From Massilia sp. YIM B02443 (GTDB taxonomy: Bacteria; Pseudomonadota; Gammaproteobacteria; Burkholderiales; Burkholderiaceae_D): DNA of 64,000 nt. Numbering within the stretch: position 1 is the stretch's first letter; each line of letters opens with the position of its first letter. Below, piece by piece: positions 16,572-28,616 of this stretch. The stretch covers positions 62,001-126,000 of the forward strand of contig NZ_JASNRA010000011.1 in NCBI RefSeq assembly GCF_030411955.1, in the 5' to 3' direction. Under the pieces are notes generated by a model that saw only the letters and a program-made list of their open reading frames with translations, had not been told where the DNA came from and made no database searches. Position numbers and translations under genes: made by a program.

Positions 16572-17615
16572 ATGTCGAACGTCACCCTGCGCAAACTGTG
16601 CATCACCCGCGGCGACAACCAGATCCTGCGCGACCTCGACCTGCAGATCGAGCCGGGCGAGTTCCTGGTGCTGCTCGGGCCATCCGGCTGCGGCAAGTCG
16701 ACCCTGCTGCACAGCATCGCCGGCCTGATCGACCTGTCGAGCGGCGCGATCGAGATCGGCGGGCGCGACATGAGCCATGCCGATCCGAGCGAACGCGGGA
16801 TCGGCATGGTGTTCCAGTCGTATGCGCTGTACCCGACCATGTCGGTCGAGAAGAACATGTCGTTCGGCCTCAAAATCGCCGGCACCCCGAAGGCGGAAAT
16901 CCAGCGCCGCGTGCGCCGCACCGCCGAGATGCTGCAGCTCGACGCCCTGTTGGAGCGCAAGCCGTCGCAGCTCTCCGGCGGCCAGCGCCAGCGGGTGGCG
17001 ATCGGCCGTGCGCTGGTGCGCGAGGCCGGGGTCTACCTGTTCGACGAGCCGCTGTCGAACCTGGACGCCAAGCTGCGCGCCGAGCTGCGGCGCGAACTCA
17101 AATTGCTGCACCAGACGCTTGGCTCGACCATGGTCTACGTGACCCACGACCAGGCCGAGGCGATGACGCTGGCAACCCGCATCGTGGTGATGCAGGGCGG
17201 CCGCATCCAGCAGATCGGCACCCCGGCCGAGGTCTACGACCGGCCGGCCAACCGCTTCGTGGCAGGCTTCCTCGGTTCGCCGTCGATGAACTTCGTCGAA
17301 GGCAGCGTCGATGCGCAGGGGCGCTTCAGCGCCGGCGCATTGAACATGGCGCTTCCCACCACTAAACAAGGCGCGGTAACGCTGGCGGCGCGCCCGGAAC
17401 ACCTCCATATCGACGACAATGGTCCCATGAGCGGCGCCGTCACGCTGGTCGAGCCGATGGGCAATCACCAGGTGGTGTGGATCGATTGCGGCGGCCAGGC
17501 GCTGTCGCTGATCGAGCACGATGCGCGGCCGCTCGCCAGCGGCCAGACAGTGCGCTTTACCATCGATGCGGCGCGCGTCTCGCTGTTCGACCAGGGCAGC
17601 GGCCAGCGCTGGTAA
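16572..17615 (+). CDS. Sugar ABC transporter ATPase (MalK/UgpC family)
   Basis: This 347-residue ATPase has Walker A GPSGCGKST near residues 37-45, the signature LSGGQRQR near 136, Walker B VYLFDEPLSNLD near 155, and the switch histidine in YVTHDQ. A C-terminal TOBE/OB-type regulatory domain (about 240-347) is present, as in MalK, so it could be inhibited by metabolites or a phosphotransfer protein. It begins 8 bp after the permease gene and energises the transporter. It is 74 bp upstream of the LacI gene. Confidence 0.92.
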   Translation: MSNVTLRKLCITRGDNQILRDLDLQIEPGEFLVLLGPSGCGKSTLLHSIAGLIDLSSGAIEIGGRDMSHADPSERGIGMVFQSYALYPTMSVEKNMSFGLKIAGTPKAEIQRRVRRTAEMLQLDALLERKPSQLSGGQRQRVAIGRALVREAGVYLFDEPLSNLDAKLRAELRRELKLLHQTLGSTMVYVTHDQAEAMTLATRIVVMQGGRIQQIGTPAEVYDRPANRFVAGFLGSPSMNFVEGSVDAQGRFSAGALNMALPTTKQGAVTLAARPEHLHIDDNGPMSGAVTLVEPMGNHQVVWIDCGGQALSLIEHDARPLASGQTVRFTIDAARVSLFDQGSGQRW

Positions 17616-17689
17616 AACATGCCGTATGCATGGCGAATGCAGTATGCTTGACGGTTGGTTAACTTAATATTTTTGGATAGGAACCGTAG

Positions 17690-18742
17690 GTGGCAACAAT
17701 CAAGGATGTAGCGCGTCTGGCCGGCGTCGGCCTCGGCACCGCTTCGCGCGTGGTCAGCGGCAAGGGCTCGGTGTCGCCCGCCACGCTCGAACGCGTGCGC
17801 AAGGCGATCGACGAGCTGGGCTTCCGCCCGTCGCATGCGGCGCGCGCCCTGCTGTCCGGCACCAGCCGCATGGTGGGCGTCTACATCCCGGTGTTGTCCG
17901 GCACCTTCTACACCCCGATCCTGCAGATCATCGACACCGAACTGCGCGCCGCCGGCCTGCACATGGTGGTGGCGTTCGGCGTGGGCCTGGGCGACGCCCG
18001 GCGCCAGGCCATGGAAGGGATCGAGTTCCTGATCGAGCGCGGTTGCGATGGCCTGATCATGATGACCAGCGCCCTGCTCGACGAAGACATCGCGGCGCTC
18101 GGCATCAAGCAGCGCCAATTGGTCGCGCTGAACCACGACTTCAACGCGATTCCCGAGCAGTGCTTCACGGTCGACCATACGCTGGGCGGCCGCATGGCGG
18201 CGCGCACCCTGCTCGATTACGGCCATCGCGACATCGCGGTGATCAGCGGCCCGAATGCGCTGGCCGACAACGTGGCGCGCACCGACGGCTTCATGCAGGA
18301 ACTGAAAAGCGCCGGCATCGACACCGGCAAGCTCTGGATGGTGGAAAGCGACTTCTCGCCGCAGGGCGGCTGGCTGGCGGCGAAAGCGCTGATCGAGTCC
18401 GGCGCGCCGTGCAGCGCCCTGTTCTGCGCCAACGACGAGATGGCGGTCGGCGCCCTGTCGTACTTCCAGGAAGCCGGCATCAGCGTGCCGCGTGACCTGT
18501 CGGTGATCGGCTACGACGACACGCCGAGCGCCGAATTCTCGGCGCCGCGCCTGACGTCGGTGCACATGCCATGGCGCGAGATGACCCAGAACGGCATCAA
18601 CGCCCTGCTCAACCGCGTGTATGACCTCAAGCGCCCGGTCACGCGCAGCTTCCCGGTCGGCGTCACCATGCGCGCCTCGTTGGCCAAGGCGGCAGGAAGC
18701 AAGGGCAAGGCCAGAACCAAAGGAGACAAGGCGCAGCGCTGA
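17690..18742 (+). CDS. LacI-family transcriptional repressor of the glucan locus
   Basis: This 350-residue protein has an N-terminal helix-turn-helix (ATIKDVARLAGVGLGTASRVVSG, residues 2-24) and the hinge helix HAARALLSG near residues 46-54. A periplasmic-binding-protein-like effector domain runs to about residue 335 and includes GYDDTPSAEF. The start is GTG at 17690 with a GGAACC-type site. It lies between the ABC and glucosidase operons and is probably the protein that binds the four 14-bp operators in this window. The inducer is probably a beta-glucan oligosaccharide or glucose (inferred from context). No operator was found at its own gene. Confidence 0.88.
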   Translation: MATIKDVARLAGVGLGTASRVVSGKGSVSPATLERVRKAIDELGFRPSHAARALLSGTSRMVGVYIPVLSGTFYTPILQIIDTELRAAGLHMVVAFGVGLGDARRQAMEGIEFLIERGCDGLIMMTSALLDEDIAALGIKQRQLVALNHDFNAIPEQCFTVDHTLGGRMAARTLLDYGHRDIAVISGPNALADNVARTDGFMQELKSAGIDTGKLWMVESDFSPQGGWLAAKALIESGAPCSALFCANDEMAVGALSYFQEAGISVPRDLSVIGYDDTPSAEFSAPRLTSVHMPWREMTQNGINALLNRVYDLKRPVTRSFPVGVTMRASLAKAAGSKGKARTKGDKAQR

Positions 18743-18759
18743 CGCGTCCCACACCCCGC

Positions 18760-18781
18760 GGCCGTGCGCGGCCTTTTTTTT
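18760..18781 (+). terminator. Terminator after the LacI gene
   Basis: The stem GGCCG/CGGCC with a 4-nt loop is followed by eight T residues, 17 bp after the LacI stop. It separates the regulator from the GH1 operon. Confidence 0.8.
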
Positions 18782-18791
18782 GAACCGAAAC

Positions 18792-18805
18792 TGGAAAGCT
18801 TTCCA
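18792..18805. promoter_or_regulatory. LacI-type operator 2 (GH1 operon)
   Basis: TGGAAAGCTTTCCA is a perfect 14-bp palindrome 63 bp upstream of the GH1 start. Its centre is GC instead of the CG found at the other three sites. No promoter with the geometry seen at the other operators is found here; a weak -10 (TATTGT, 18831-18836) lies downstream. Confidence 0.7.
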
Positions 18806-18868
18806 ACGGCATCGCAAGGCTTTCCCTGAATATTGTTTAGACCAACGTCACTTCACCAAAAGCGAATC

Positions 18869-20254
18869 ATGACCACTGCCAACCGCCACCAGCGACCTGA
18901 ATCTGCCGCACCTTCCCCTGCACCGCAGCGCAGCGACTTCGCCTCCGACTTCCTGTGGGGCTGCGCCACCTCGTCGTACCAGATCGAAGGCGCCGGCCGC
19001 GAAGACGGCCGGGTCGAGTCGATCTGGGACCGCTTCGCCGCCACCCCGGGCCGCGTGAAGGATGGCTCGAACGGCCTGGTCGCCTGCGATCACTACCATC
19101 GCTGGCCGGAAGACTTCGACATTGCGCAGGACATCGGCCTGAATGCCTACCGCTTTTCGATCGCCTGGCCGCGCATCTACACCGGCGAGCACGGCCAGCC
19201 GAATCAAAAGGGCCTGGACTTCTATTCGCGCCTGGTGGACGGCATGCTGGAACGCGGCTTGCAGCCATGGGCCACGCTGTACCACTGGGACCTGCCGCAA
19301 ACGCTTCAGGATGCGGGCGGCTGGGAAAACCGCGCCACGATCGACGCTTTCGTCGACTTCGCCGATGCCATGACGCGCACGCTGGGCGACCGCGTCAAGC
19401 ACTGGATCACCCACAACGAGCCATGGTGCACGGCCATCATCGGCAACTACGAAGGCTGGCACGCGCCGGGCAACACCAGCCTGAAAACGGCGCTGCAGGT
19501 GGCGCACAACGTGCTGGTCTCGCATGGCAAGGCCACGCCCGTGATCCGCGCGAATGTGCCGGACGCGCAAGTCGGCATGGCGGTCAGCCTGCACCCGCTG
19601 CGCGCGGCCAGCGGCAGCCCTGAAGACCAGGCGGCGATGGAACGCCACGACGGCCTGCGCTACCGCTGGTTCCTCGACCCGCTGTTCGGGCGCGGCTATC
19701 CACAGGCCACGCTGGACCTGATTGGCGACGCCGCACCGGATGTCGTAGCCGGCGACATGGAAGCGATCGCCGTGAAGACCGACTTCATGGGCGTGAACTA
19801 CTACTTCCCCGAAGTCGTCGCCGACGCTCCCGATCACGCGCCGTTCCGCGCCAGAGTGCTGCCGACCACGCAAGGAGAAATCACCGCGATGGGCTGGCCG
19901 GTGGCACCAGAAGGCCTGAGCGAACTGCTCACGCGCATCGAGAACGACTACCACCCGGGCCCGATGTACGTCACCGAGAACGGCTCGGCGTTCGACGACA
20001 CGGTCGATGCGAATGGCGAAGTGGACGACGTCCAGCGCCGCCAGTACCTGATGCGCCACCTCGCCTCGCTCAAGGACGCGATCGACAACGGCGTGCCGGT
20101 GAAGGGCTACTTCGCCTGGAGCCTGCTCGACAACTTCGAATGGGCCGAGGGCTACCTGAAGCGCTTCGGCCTGGTCCACATCGACTACGAGACCCAGCAG
20201 CGCCGCCTGAAGAACAGCGGCAAGTGGTACCGCGCTTTCCTGCGCCAGGAATGA
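18869..20254 (+). CDS. GH1 beta-glucosidase
   Basis: This 461-residue TIM-barrel enzyme has no signal peptide, so it is predicted to be cytosolic. It hydrolyses beta-glucosidic ends of disaccharides or oligosaccharides to glucose. The acid/base Glu184 is in THNEPW and the nucleophile Glu370 in VTENGS. The early motif FLWGCATSSYQIEGA is typical of GH1. ATG at 18869 is preferred to an in-frame TTG at 18833 because the extra residues are not family-like. An approximately 22-residue Pro/Ala-rich N-terminal extension precedes the domain. It is the first gene of the GH1-GH3-glk-MFS operon. Confidence 0.93.
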   Translation: MTTANRHQRPESAAPSPAPQRSDFASDFLWGCATSSYQIEGAGREDGRVESIWDRFAATPGRVKDGSNGLVACDHYHRWPEDFDIAQDIGLNAYRFSIAWPRIYTGEHGQPNQKGLDFYSRLVDGMLERGLQPWATLYHWDLPQTLQDAGGWENRATIDAFVDFADAMTRTLGDRVKHWITHNEPWCTAIIGNYEGWHAPGNTSLKTALQVAHNVLVSHGKATPVIRANVPDAQVGMAVSLHPLRAASGSPEDQAAMERHDGLRYRWFLDPLFGRGYPQATLDLIGDAAPDVVAGDMEAIAVKTDFMGVNYYFPEVVADAPDHAPFRARVLPTTQGEITAMGWPVAPEGLSELLTRIENDYHPGPMYVTENGSAFDDTVDANGEVDDVQRRQYLMRHLASLKDAIDNGVPVKGYFAWSLLDNFEWAEGYLKRFGLVHIDYETQQRRLKNSGKWYRAFLRQE

Positions 20255-20289
20255 TTGAACACTCCATCAACAACGACGAGACACGACCC

Positions 20290-22787
<2,498 letters not shown>

Positions 22788-22791
<4 letters not shown>

Positions 22792-23756
22792 CCCGGGAGC
22801 TGCGCCTGCTGGCCGACATCGGCGGCACCAACGCGCGCTTCGCCCTGCAGTCTGGCGCTGGCGGCGGCTTCGACGACGTCGAAGTCCTGCCCTGCGCCGC
22901 CTACCCGACGCTGGGCGAGGCGATGCGGGCCTACCTGGCCAACGCCCGCGCGCGCGGGCTGGCGGTCGACGGCGTGCACCACGCGGCGCTGGCGATCGCC
23001 AACCCGGTCGAGGGCGACGCGGTCAGGATGACCAACCACCACTGGAGCTTCTCGATCGAGGCGCTGCGCCAGGAGCAGGGGCTGGCCACCCTGCTGGTGG
23101 TGAACGACTTCGCGGCGCTGGCGATGGCGCTGCCGCACCTGGCGCCGGAGGGTAAACGCCGGATCGGCGGCGGCGTCGAACTGGCGGGCCGTCCGATCGG
23201 TTTGATCGGGCCCGGCACCGGCCTGGGTGTCTCCGGCGTGATCCCGGTGGAGAACCGCTGGGTTGCGCTGGCCGGCGAAGGTGGCCACGTCAGCTTCGCC
23301 CCATGCAACCGCGACGAGGTGGCGATCCTGGAAGCGCTGTGGAGCGAGTACGGCCACGTCTCGGCCGAGCGCCTGCTGTCGGGCATGGGTCTGGAACTCA
23401 TCCACTGGGCGCGCACCGGCAAGCGTCTCAAGGCGGCCGACATCACGCAGGCGGCGCTGGACGGCTCCTCGGGCGACTGCGCCGGCACGGTGGACGCGTT
23501 CTGCGCGATCCTGGGCAGCGTGGCCGGCAACGTGGCGCTGACGCTGGGCGCCACCGGCGGCATGTACATCGGCGGCGGCATCGTGCCGCGCCTGGGCGGC
23601 TTGTTCGAACGCTCAAGCTTCCGCGCCCGCTTCGAGGACAAGGGGCGCTTGAGTGACTACCTGGCGCGCATCCCGACTTACTTAATTACTGAACAATACC
23701 CCGCATTGCGCGGCGTTTCGGCTATGCTGTCGGATCGAGTCAAACCTCTGCAATAA
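22788..23756 (+). CDS. glk: Glucokinase
   Basis: This 322-residue protein of the bacterial ROK-independent glucokinase family phosphorylates cytosolic glucose with ATP. The phosphate-binding motif is DIGGTNARF at residues 10-18, and the glucose-site segment [13 protein letters not shown] lies near residue 104. [11 protein letters not shown] loop near 143 and [11 protein letters not shown] near 163 also match. It overlaps the GH3 stop and is followed after 13 bp by the hexose carrier, so released glucose is fed straight into metabolism. Confidence 0.93.
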
Positions 23757-23769
23757 CAACGGAGACCGC

Positions 23770-25074
23770 ATGCAGAACCCAGTACAGAATCCGGCCGTGG
23801 CCAGCGCCGCCGCGGACGGTGAACACAATCAGCACACCGGCGCGCTGGTCATCGTCACCATCCTGTTCTTCATGTGGGGCCTGATCACGTCGCTCAACGA
23901 CGTGCTGATCCCGCACCTGAAGTCGATCTATACCCTCACCTACATGCAGGCGATGCTGGTGCAGTTCTGCTTCTTCGGCGCCTACTTCATCGTGTCGCTG
24001 CCGGCCGGCGCCCTGATCCGGCGCCTGGGCTACCAGAACGGCGCCGTCACCGGCCTGATGATCGCGGCCGCCGGCTGCGCCCTGTTCTATCCGGCCTCGA
24101 ACGGCGGCTACGGCATGTTCCTGTTCGCGCTGTTCGTGCTGGCCAGCGGCATCACCATCCTGCAGGTGGCGGCCAATCCCTACGTCACCGTGCTGGGGCC
24201 GGCGCGCACCGCCGCCAGCCGCCTGACCTTGACGCAGGCCTTCAATTCGCTCGGCACCACGGTCGCGCCGGCGCTGGGCGGGATCCTGATCCTGTCGACC
24301 GTGGCATTGACTGCCGACCAGCTGGCGCTGCTGCCGGCCGCCGAGCAGGCTGCCCACCGGGCCGCCGAAGCGGCCGCCGTGCAGGGCCCTTACCTGGGCC
24401 TGGCCGCGGCGCTGGCGCTGCTGGCGGTGCTGTTCGCGGTGGCGCGCCTGCCCAAGATCGCGTTCGAGGAGACCACCGTCGCCGTCGACGGCAAGGGCGG
24501 CGCCATGGCCTACCGCCACCTGGTGCTGGGCGTGCTCGGCATCTTCCTGTACGTTGGCGCCGAGGTCAGCATCGGCAGCTTCCTGATCAACTTCATCGGC
24601 GAGCCGCACATCGCGGGCCTGAGCCACGCCGACGCCGCGCACTACGTCAGCATGTACTGGGGCGGCGCCCTGGTCGGCCGCTTCATCGGCTTCGCCGTGA
24701 TGCGCTACGTCAGCCCGGGCAAGTCGCTGGCGGTCACCGCGCTCGGCTCGATCCTGCTGGTGCTGACCGCGACCTTTACCGAAGGCAGCCTGGCGATGTA
24801 TGCCATCATCGCCGTCGGACTGTGCAACTCGATCATGTTCCCGACCATCTTCAGCATGGCGCTGCACGGCCTGGGCAAGTTCACCGGCCAGGGCTCGGGC
24901 TTCCTGTGCATGGCGATCGTCGGCGGCGCCGTGGTGCCGTTCATCCAGGGCATCCTGGCCGACACCATCGGCCTGCAGATCTCGTTCCTGGTGCCGGCCG
25001 CGTGCTACCTGTTCATCCTGTACTACGGCGTCAAGTACGCCAACCTGCACAAGCAGAAGGTCGTGGTGGAGTGA
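23770..25074 (+). CDS. Glucose/galactose MFS transporter (FucP/GluP family)
   Basis: This 434-residue inner-membrane carrier has about twelve membrane segments. It shows the FucP-family opening [23 protein letters not shown] and the internal [15 protein letters not shown] motif. It would import hexose (glucose in this context) by proton or sodium symport. It is the last gene of the GH1 operon and is followed by a bidirectional terminator. With the ABC importer it gives two glucose uptake routes in one locus. Confidence 0.9.
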   Translation: MQNPVQNPAVASAAADGEHNQHTGALVIVTILFFMWGLITSLNDVLIPHLKSIYTLTYMQAMLVQFCFFGAYFIVSLPAGALIRRLGYQNGAVTGLMIAAAGCALFYPASNGGYGMFLFALFVLASGITILQVAANPYVTVLGPARTAASRLTLTQAFNSLGTTVAPALGGILILSTVALTADQLALLPAAEQAAHRAAEAAAVQGPYLGLAAALALLAVLFAVARLPKIAFEETTVAVDGKGGAMAYRHLVLGVLGIFLYVGAEVSIGSFLINFIGEPHIAGLSHADAAHYVSMYWGGALVGRFIGFAVMRYVSPGKSLAVTALGSILLVLTATFTEGSLAMYAIIAVGLCNSIMFPTIFSMALHGLGKFTGQGSGFLCMAIVGGAVVPFIQGILADTIGLQISFLVPAACYLFILYYGVKYANLHKQKVVVE

Positions 25075-25090
25075 TCATCACGCTGTAAAG

Positions 25091-25122
25091 AAAAATGCCC
25101 GCGATTCGCGGGCATTTTTTTT
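25091..25122. terminator. Bidirectional terminator between the MFS and halogenase-like genes
   Basis: The stem ATGCCCGCG/CGCGGGCAT is flanked by an A run on one side and eight T residues on the other, between two convergent operons. Confidence 0.9.
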
Positions 25123-25136
25123 GAGCCGTACCGGGC

Positions 25137-26651
25137 TTATTTCGGCGCGGCGCAGTAACGCCGCACGTACTGCTGGTGCGACGGCAGCTGGCTCACCGTC
25201 TGGTCGACCGCGCCCTTGATCGATCCAAGGAAGTGGCTCAACTCGGCGTCGCCCATCAGGTCGGCCGATTGATGGTGCTGCAGCGGCATGATGCCCTGCC
25301 CGATCATCACCTGGATCCACGAATTCTCGGCGAACAGCTCGTTCGGCACCCGGAACACGCGCCCGGTCTGGCGGAACAGGTCGATGCGGTGCTGCAACGA
25401 CGGCGGCACGGTCATGTCGCGCGCCTGGCGCCAGTACAGGGTGTCGGCGCGGTTGGTCACCTTGTAGTGCAGGATGATGAAGTCGCGGATGTGCTCGACC
25501 TCCGTCGCGGCCTGCCGGTTGTACTCCTCGATGTCGCTGTGGGCGATGCCGTCGGCCGGGAACATCTGCATCAGGCGCACGATCGAGCGCTGGATCAGGT
25601 GGATGCTGGTCGATTCGATCGGCTCCAGGAAGCCGCTCGACAGGCCGACCGCGACGCAGTTGCCCTTCCAGACCTGCCTGCGCTGGCCCGGCGTGAAGCG
25701 GATCACACGCGGCTTCATCAGGGCTTCGCCCTCGACGTTGTCCTGCAGCGCTTCAATCGCCTGGTCCTGGTCCACGTGGCGGCTGGAAAACACGATGCCG
25801 TTGCCGACCCGGTGCTGCAGCGGGATGCGCCACTGCCAGCCGAAGCCGTGCGCGATCGAGCGCGTGTACGGCACCGCGTCGCCCACGGACATCGTCTGCA
25901 GCGCGGCCGCGCTGTCGTTGAACAGCCACTGCGACCAGTCCTCGTACTCGACACCCAGCGCCTGCCCGATCAGCAGCGCCCTGAAGCCGGTGCAATCGAT
26001 GAACAGGTCGCCCTCGATCTCCGCGCCCGAATCGAGCGTGAGCGAGCGGATGTGGCCCGTCAGCGCGCTGGTGGTGACGTCGATGATCTTGCCTTCGATG
26101 CGCTGCACGCCGAAGCGCTCGCTGAACGCGCGCAGGAATCTGGCGTAGGCGGTGGCGTCGAGGTGGTAGGCGTAGTTCATGCCGCCGCGCGGCAGGTGCG
26201 CGAAACGGTTTTCCTGGGCCGCACGCAGCTCCAGGCAGTAGTCGCCGTAGTCGCCGGCCAGGCCGCGCTCGCGGCCCTTGCGCCAGAAGTGCTGGAAACC
26301 GGCGGTCCAGTGGTCGGTGCCGGTCATGCCGAACGAGTGGATGTAATCCTGGCCGACGTCGCGCCAGCCTTCGAAGCCGATGCCGAGCTTGAAGGTGGCG
26401 TTGGTGGCGGCCATGAACTCCTGCTCGTTAATCTCGAGCAGGTTGTGGAAGTTGATCAGGCTCGGGATGGTGGCTTCGCCCACGCCCACGGTCCCGATCT
26501 CGTCGGATTCGATCAGCTTGATCTCGAGGCGCTTGCCGAGGATCTTCGAGATGCACGCGGCGGCCATCCAGCCGGCGGTGCCGCCACCGGCGATCACCAC
26601 GCGCCGCACCGGGCGGCCTTTCAAGCCTGTCTCGCTGTTTTTATTCTCCAC
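25137..26651 (-). CDS. Flavin-dependent tryptophan halogenase-like protein
   Basis: This 504-residue protein has the FAD-binding motif GGGTAG (residues 22-27). Lys88 in TFKLGI matches the lysine that carries HOCl in PrnA/RebH. The WxWxIP motif is at Trp272-Pro277 (GWQWRIP), and the FLEPIEST segment holds the conserved Glu343. All halogenase signatures are therefore intact. It needs a reduced flavin supply not encoded nearby. It is the last gene of the TonB receptor-SapC-cupin run. Many TonB-linked members of this family occur in sugar loci without a known halogenated product. The substrate is unknown. Confidence 0.85.
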   Translation of the reverse strand: MENKNSETGLKGRPVRRVVIAGGGTAGWMAAACISKILGKRLEIKLIESDEIGTVGVGEATIPSLINFHNLLEINEQEFMAATNATFKLGIGFEGWRDVGQDYIHSFGMTGTDHWTAGFQHFWRKGRERGLAGDYGDYCLELRAAQENRFAHLPRGGMNYAYHLDATAYARFLRAFSERFGVQRIEGKIIDVTTSALTGHIRSLTLDSGAEIEGDLFIDCTGFRALLIGQALGVEYEDWSQWLFNDSAAALQTMSVGDAVPYTRSIAHGFGWQWRIPLQHRVGNGIVFSSRHVDQDQAIEALQDNVEGEALMKPRVIRFTPGQRRQVWKGNCVAVGLSSGFLEPIESTSIHLIQRSIVRLMQMFPADGIAHSDIEEYNRQAATEVEHIRDFIILHYKVTNRADTLYWRQARDMTVPPSLQHRIDLFRQTGRVFRVPNELFAENSWIQVMIGQGIMPLQHHQSADLMGDAELSHFLGSIKGAVDQTVSQLPSHQQYVRRYCAAPK

Positions 26652-26676
26652 CTGTTGTCTCCTGTCAGCGATTAAG

Positions 26677-27690
26677 TTAGCGATTGAGCCGCTTTAATAA
26701 TTGGGCGCGGATCGCGCGCGCCGTGTTGTCGTCGATCGGTCCCAGCATGCGGCGCGCGGCCGGCGGGATGTGGCTCGCGGTTTCATCGTCCGCTTCGAAC
26801 ACGTAGTGGCGGAACAATTCGGCCCAGGCCTGGCGCTGCGCCGGCGGCAGGTCGCGCACCGACAGCAGCGCGTGCATCAGGGCGTTCATCGGCGTGTCCA
26901 TCCACTCCGGAGACTGGCGCCACCAGTAATTCACCAGCACATTGAAGCGGTCCAGCGCCTCGACGTGGTGCCACCACATGCTGGGAATGAACAGGGCGTC
27001 GCCCGGCGCCATCTCGGCCACCTGGGCGTGCTCCATCGCCTGCGCGAAGCGCGGGAAGCGCTCCAGGTCGGGCCGGGCGAAATCGACCAGGCTGATGGCC
27101 TGCCCGGCCGGCGTGAAGTCGAGCGGGCCGACGTACAGGTTGTGCTGCTGGCCCGGCGGGAACAGCGTGAAGCGGCGCCGGCCCACCGCGACGCAGGCCA
27201 GGTTGTCCGGCAGGTCGTAGTGGGCCGCGATCACGGTGTGGTTGCCGATCCAGATGCTGGCCAGCGCGTCGCGCCCTTTCAGGTCGACGTCGTTCTCGCC
27301 GAGGAAGCCCGGCAGCGCACCCTCGATGCTGGTCGAGCCGACGTAGATGGTCGGCGACGGTTCGGTCGCCCGGTGCTTTTCCAGCTCGGCCAGCACGGTA
27401 TCGAGCCGCACCCGCACCGGATAGAAGTTGAAGCCGGTGAGATCGTCGTTGTAGCCGAAGCGGCCGTCGATCTCGGGCGCGCCGAGCATGGCGTTGACGG
27501 TGGCGTCGCCGTAGAAGCGGCGCAGGTAGGCGTCGGCCGCCTGCGGCGACTGCAGCCCCGCCTGCACCATCGGCCAGTCGCGCACCAGGCCGCGCAACAG
27601 CAGCGGCTCCGTCGATGTCAGTATGTCGTCACCAAGATCGCCCGGACGCAGGCCGCTGATTTCGCGGATGGGTTTAGCGGCGGGCAGCAT
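26677..27690 (-). CDS. Cupin_8/JmjC-like Fe(II)/2-oxoglutarate oxygenase-type protein
   Basis: This 337-residue protein has an HxD iron motif in AAHYDLPDN (His157, Asp159) and a distal histidine in SMWWHHVEA (His241 or His242). These match the facial triad of factor-inhibiting-HIF-like cupin_8 oxygenases, which often hydroxylate proteins. The start at 27690 gives a family-like N terminus and overlaps the SapC gene by 17 bp, indicating coupling. The substrate is unknown. Its placement suggests it works with SapC and the halogenase-like protein. Confidence 0.8.
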   Translation of the reverse strand: MLPAAKPIREISGLRPGDLGDDILTSTEPLLLRGLVRDWPMVQAGLQSPQAADAYLRRFYGDATVNAMLGAPEIDGRFGYNDDLTGFNFYPVRVRLDTVLAELEKHRATEPSPTIYVGSTSIEGALPGFLGENDVDLKGRDALASIWIGNHTVIAAHYDLPDNLACVAVGRRRFTLFPPGQQHNLYVGPLDFTPAGQAISLVDFARPDLERFPRFAQAMEHAQVAEMAPGDALFIPSMWWHHVEALDRFNVLVNYWWRQSPEWMDTPMNALMHALLSVRDLPPAQRQAWAELFRHYVFEADDETASHIPPAARRMLGPIDDNTARAIRAQLLKRLNR

Positions 27691-28384
27691 CGCGTTTGTT
27701 CTTTCGGTCGACCAGGTTGCGGAAGTTCGACAGCGAGGCCATGGCGAAGTAGATCTGCTGCAGGTAGCCGGCCTTGTGCAGTTCGTCCACGGCCGCCGCA
27801 TCGAGGCCCGCCAGGCGCTCTTCGGCGATGGTGAAGAAGCCGGCCAGGCGGTGTTGCGAGCCGTCGTCCAGCGTCAGGTCGAAGGTGAAACCTTCCAGCA
27901 GCTGGTGGCGCATCAGGGCCTCGATGAAGCCGACGTTGGCCTGCACGCCATGGTGGATGGTCGACAGCACGTCGTTGACGTGCTGCAGGTAGTCGCTCGA
28001 GCCGCCGTGCTCCTTGAAGATCGGCTGGCCTTCGGTCTTGCTCACGCGCGGGTTGTCCAGGTCGATCTGGATCATCAGCTCGTCGCCGTTGCGGCCGATC
28101 AGGAACGGCTGGCGCTCGAGCAGCATCGGCACCGTGTGCGCGTCCCAGCGGCCGTCGACCAGGAACAGGTTCTCGTCTTCCATGAAGCCGAGCAAGGCGA
28201 TCGCTTCGAAGCGCTGGCCGTCGTCCGACTGGCGGAAGATGATCGGATAGTGTCCCTGCAGGGCGCGGAATTCGGCGCCGAAGGTCGGCGCCCAGGCGAC
28301 GTCGCTGCCCAGGCCGGGGCGGTGGCCGGTGATGACGCGCAGGTCCTTGTGCTCGATGTTGTTCAGCAGGGCGATGTTGGGCAT
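27674..28384 (-). CDS. SapC-like protein
   Basis: This 236-residue protein matches the SapC family by its N-terminal LNNIEHKDLRVITGH segment, the FPIIFRQSDDGQ-like strand (here YPIIFRQSDDGQRF) and the internal GFMEDENLFLVDGRWDA. SapC was first noted beside the S-layer genes of Campylobacter; its biochemical role is unknown. No signal peptide is seen. It is regularly found beside TonB receptors with halogenase-like and cupin genes in proteobacteria, as here. Confidence 0.8.
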   Translation of the reverse strand: MPNIALLNNIEHKDLRVITGHRPGLGSDVAWAPTFGAEFRALQGHYPIIFRQSDDGQRFEAIALLGFMEDENLFLVDGRWDAHTVPMLLERQPFLIGRNGDELMIQIDLDNPRVSKTEGQPIFKEHGGSSDYLQHVNDVLSTIHHGVQANVGFIEALMRHQLLEGFTFDLTLDDGSQHRLAGFFTIAEERLAGLDAAAVDELHKAGYLQQIYFAMASLSNFRNLVDRKNKRDAARR

Positions 28385-28448
28385 GTGAGTCTCGTTGTCG
28401 TCGTTGTTGTCATGCGCAGGCGCGCTTGGCTCGGATCAGGCGCGCGCA

Positions 28449-28492
28449 AAGAAAATGGCGGCGGACCGGTTCGAAACCGGCCTGCCGCCATC
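28449..28492 (-). terminator. Attenuator-like hairpin between the TonB receptor and sapC
   Basis: A long GC stem (ATGGCGGC...GCCGCCAT with inner CCGG/CCGG) is followed on the minus strand by TTTTCTTT. It lies about 125 bp after the receptor stop and 65 bp before the SapC-like gene. It may be a partial terminator that lowers expression of the downstream three genes. Confidence 0.6.
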
Positions 28493-28616
28493 TTGATACG
28501 ACGCAATGCGTGGTGTTCTTCACTACGGTGCTTCCCGAGAAACCGATCAGGCAAGTCTACCCCGAAACCCGGCCGCGGCGATACTGCCCGCGGCCGGTTT
28601 TCAGGCGGCCGGTCGA

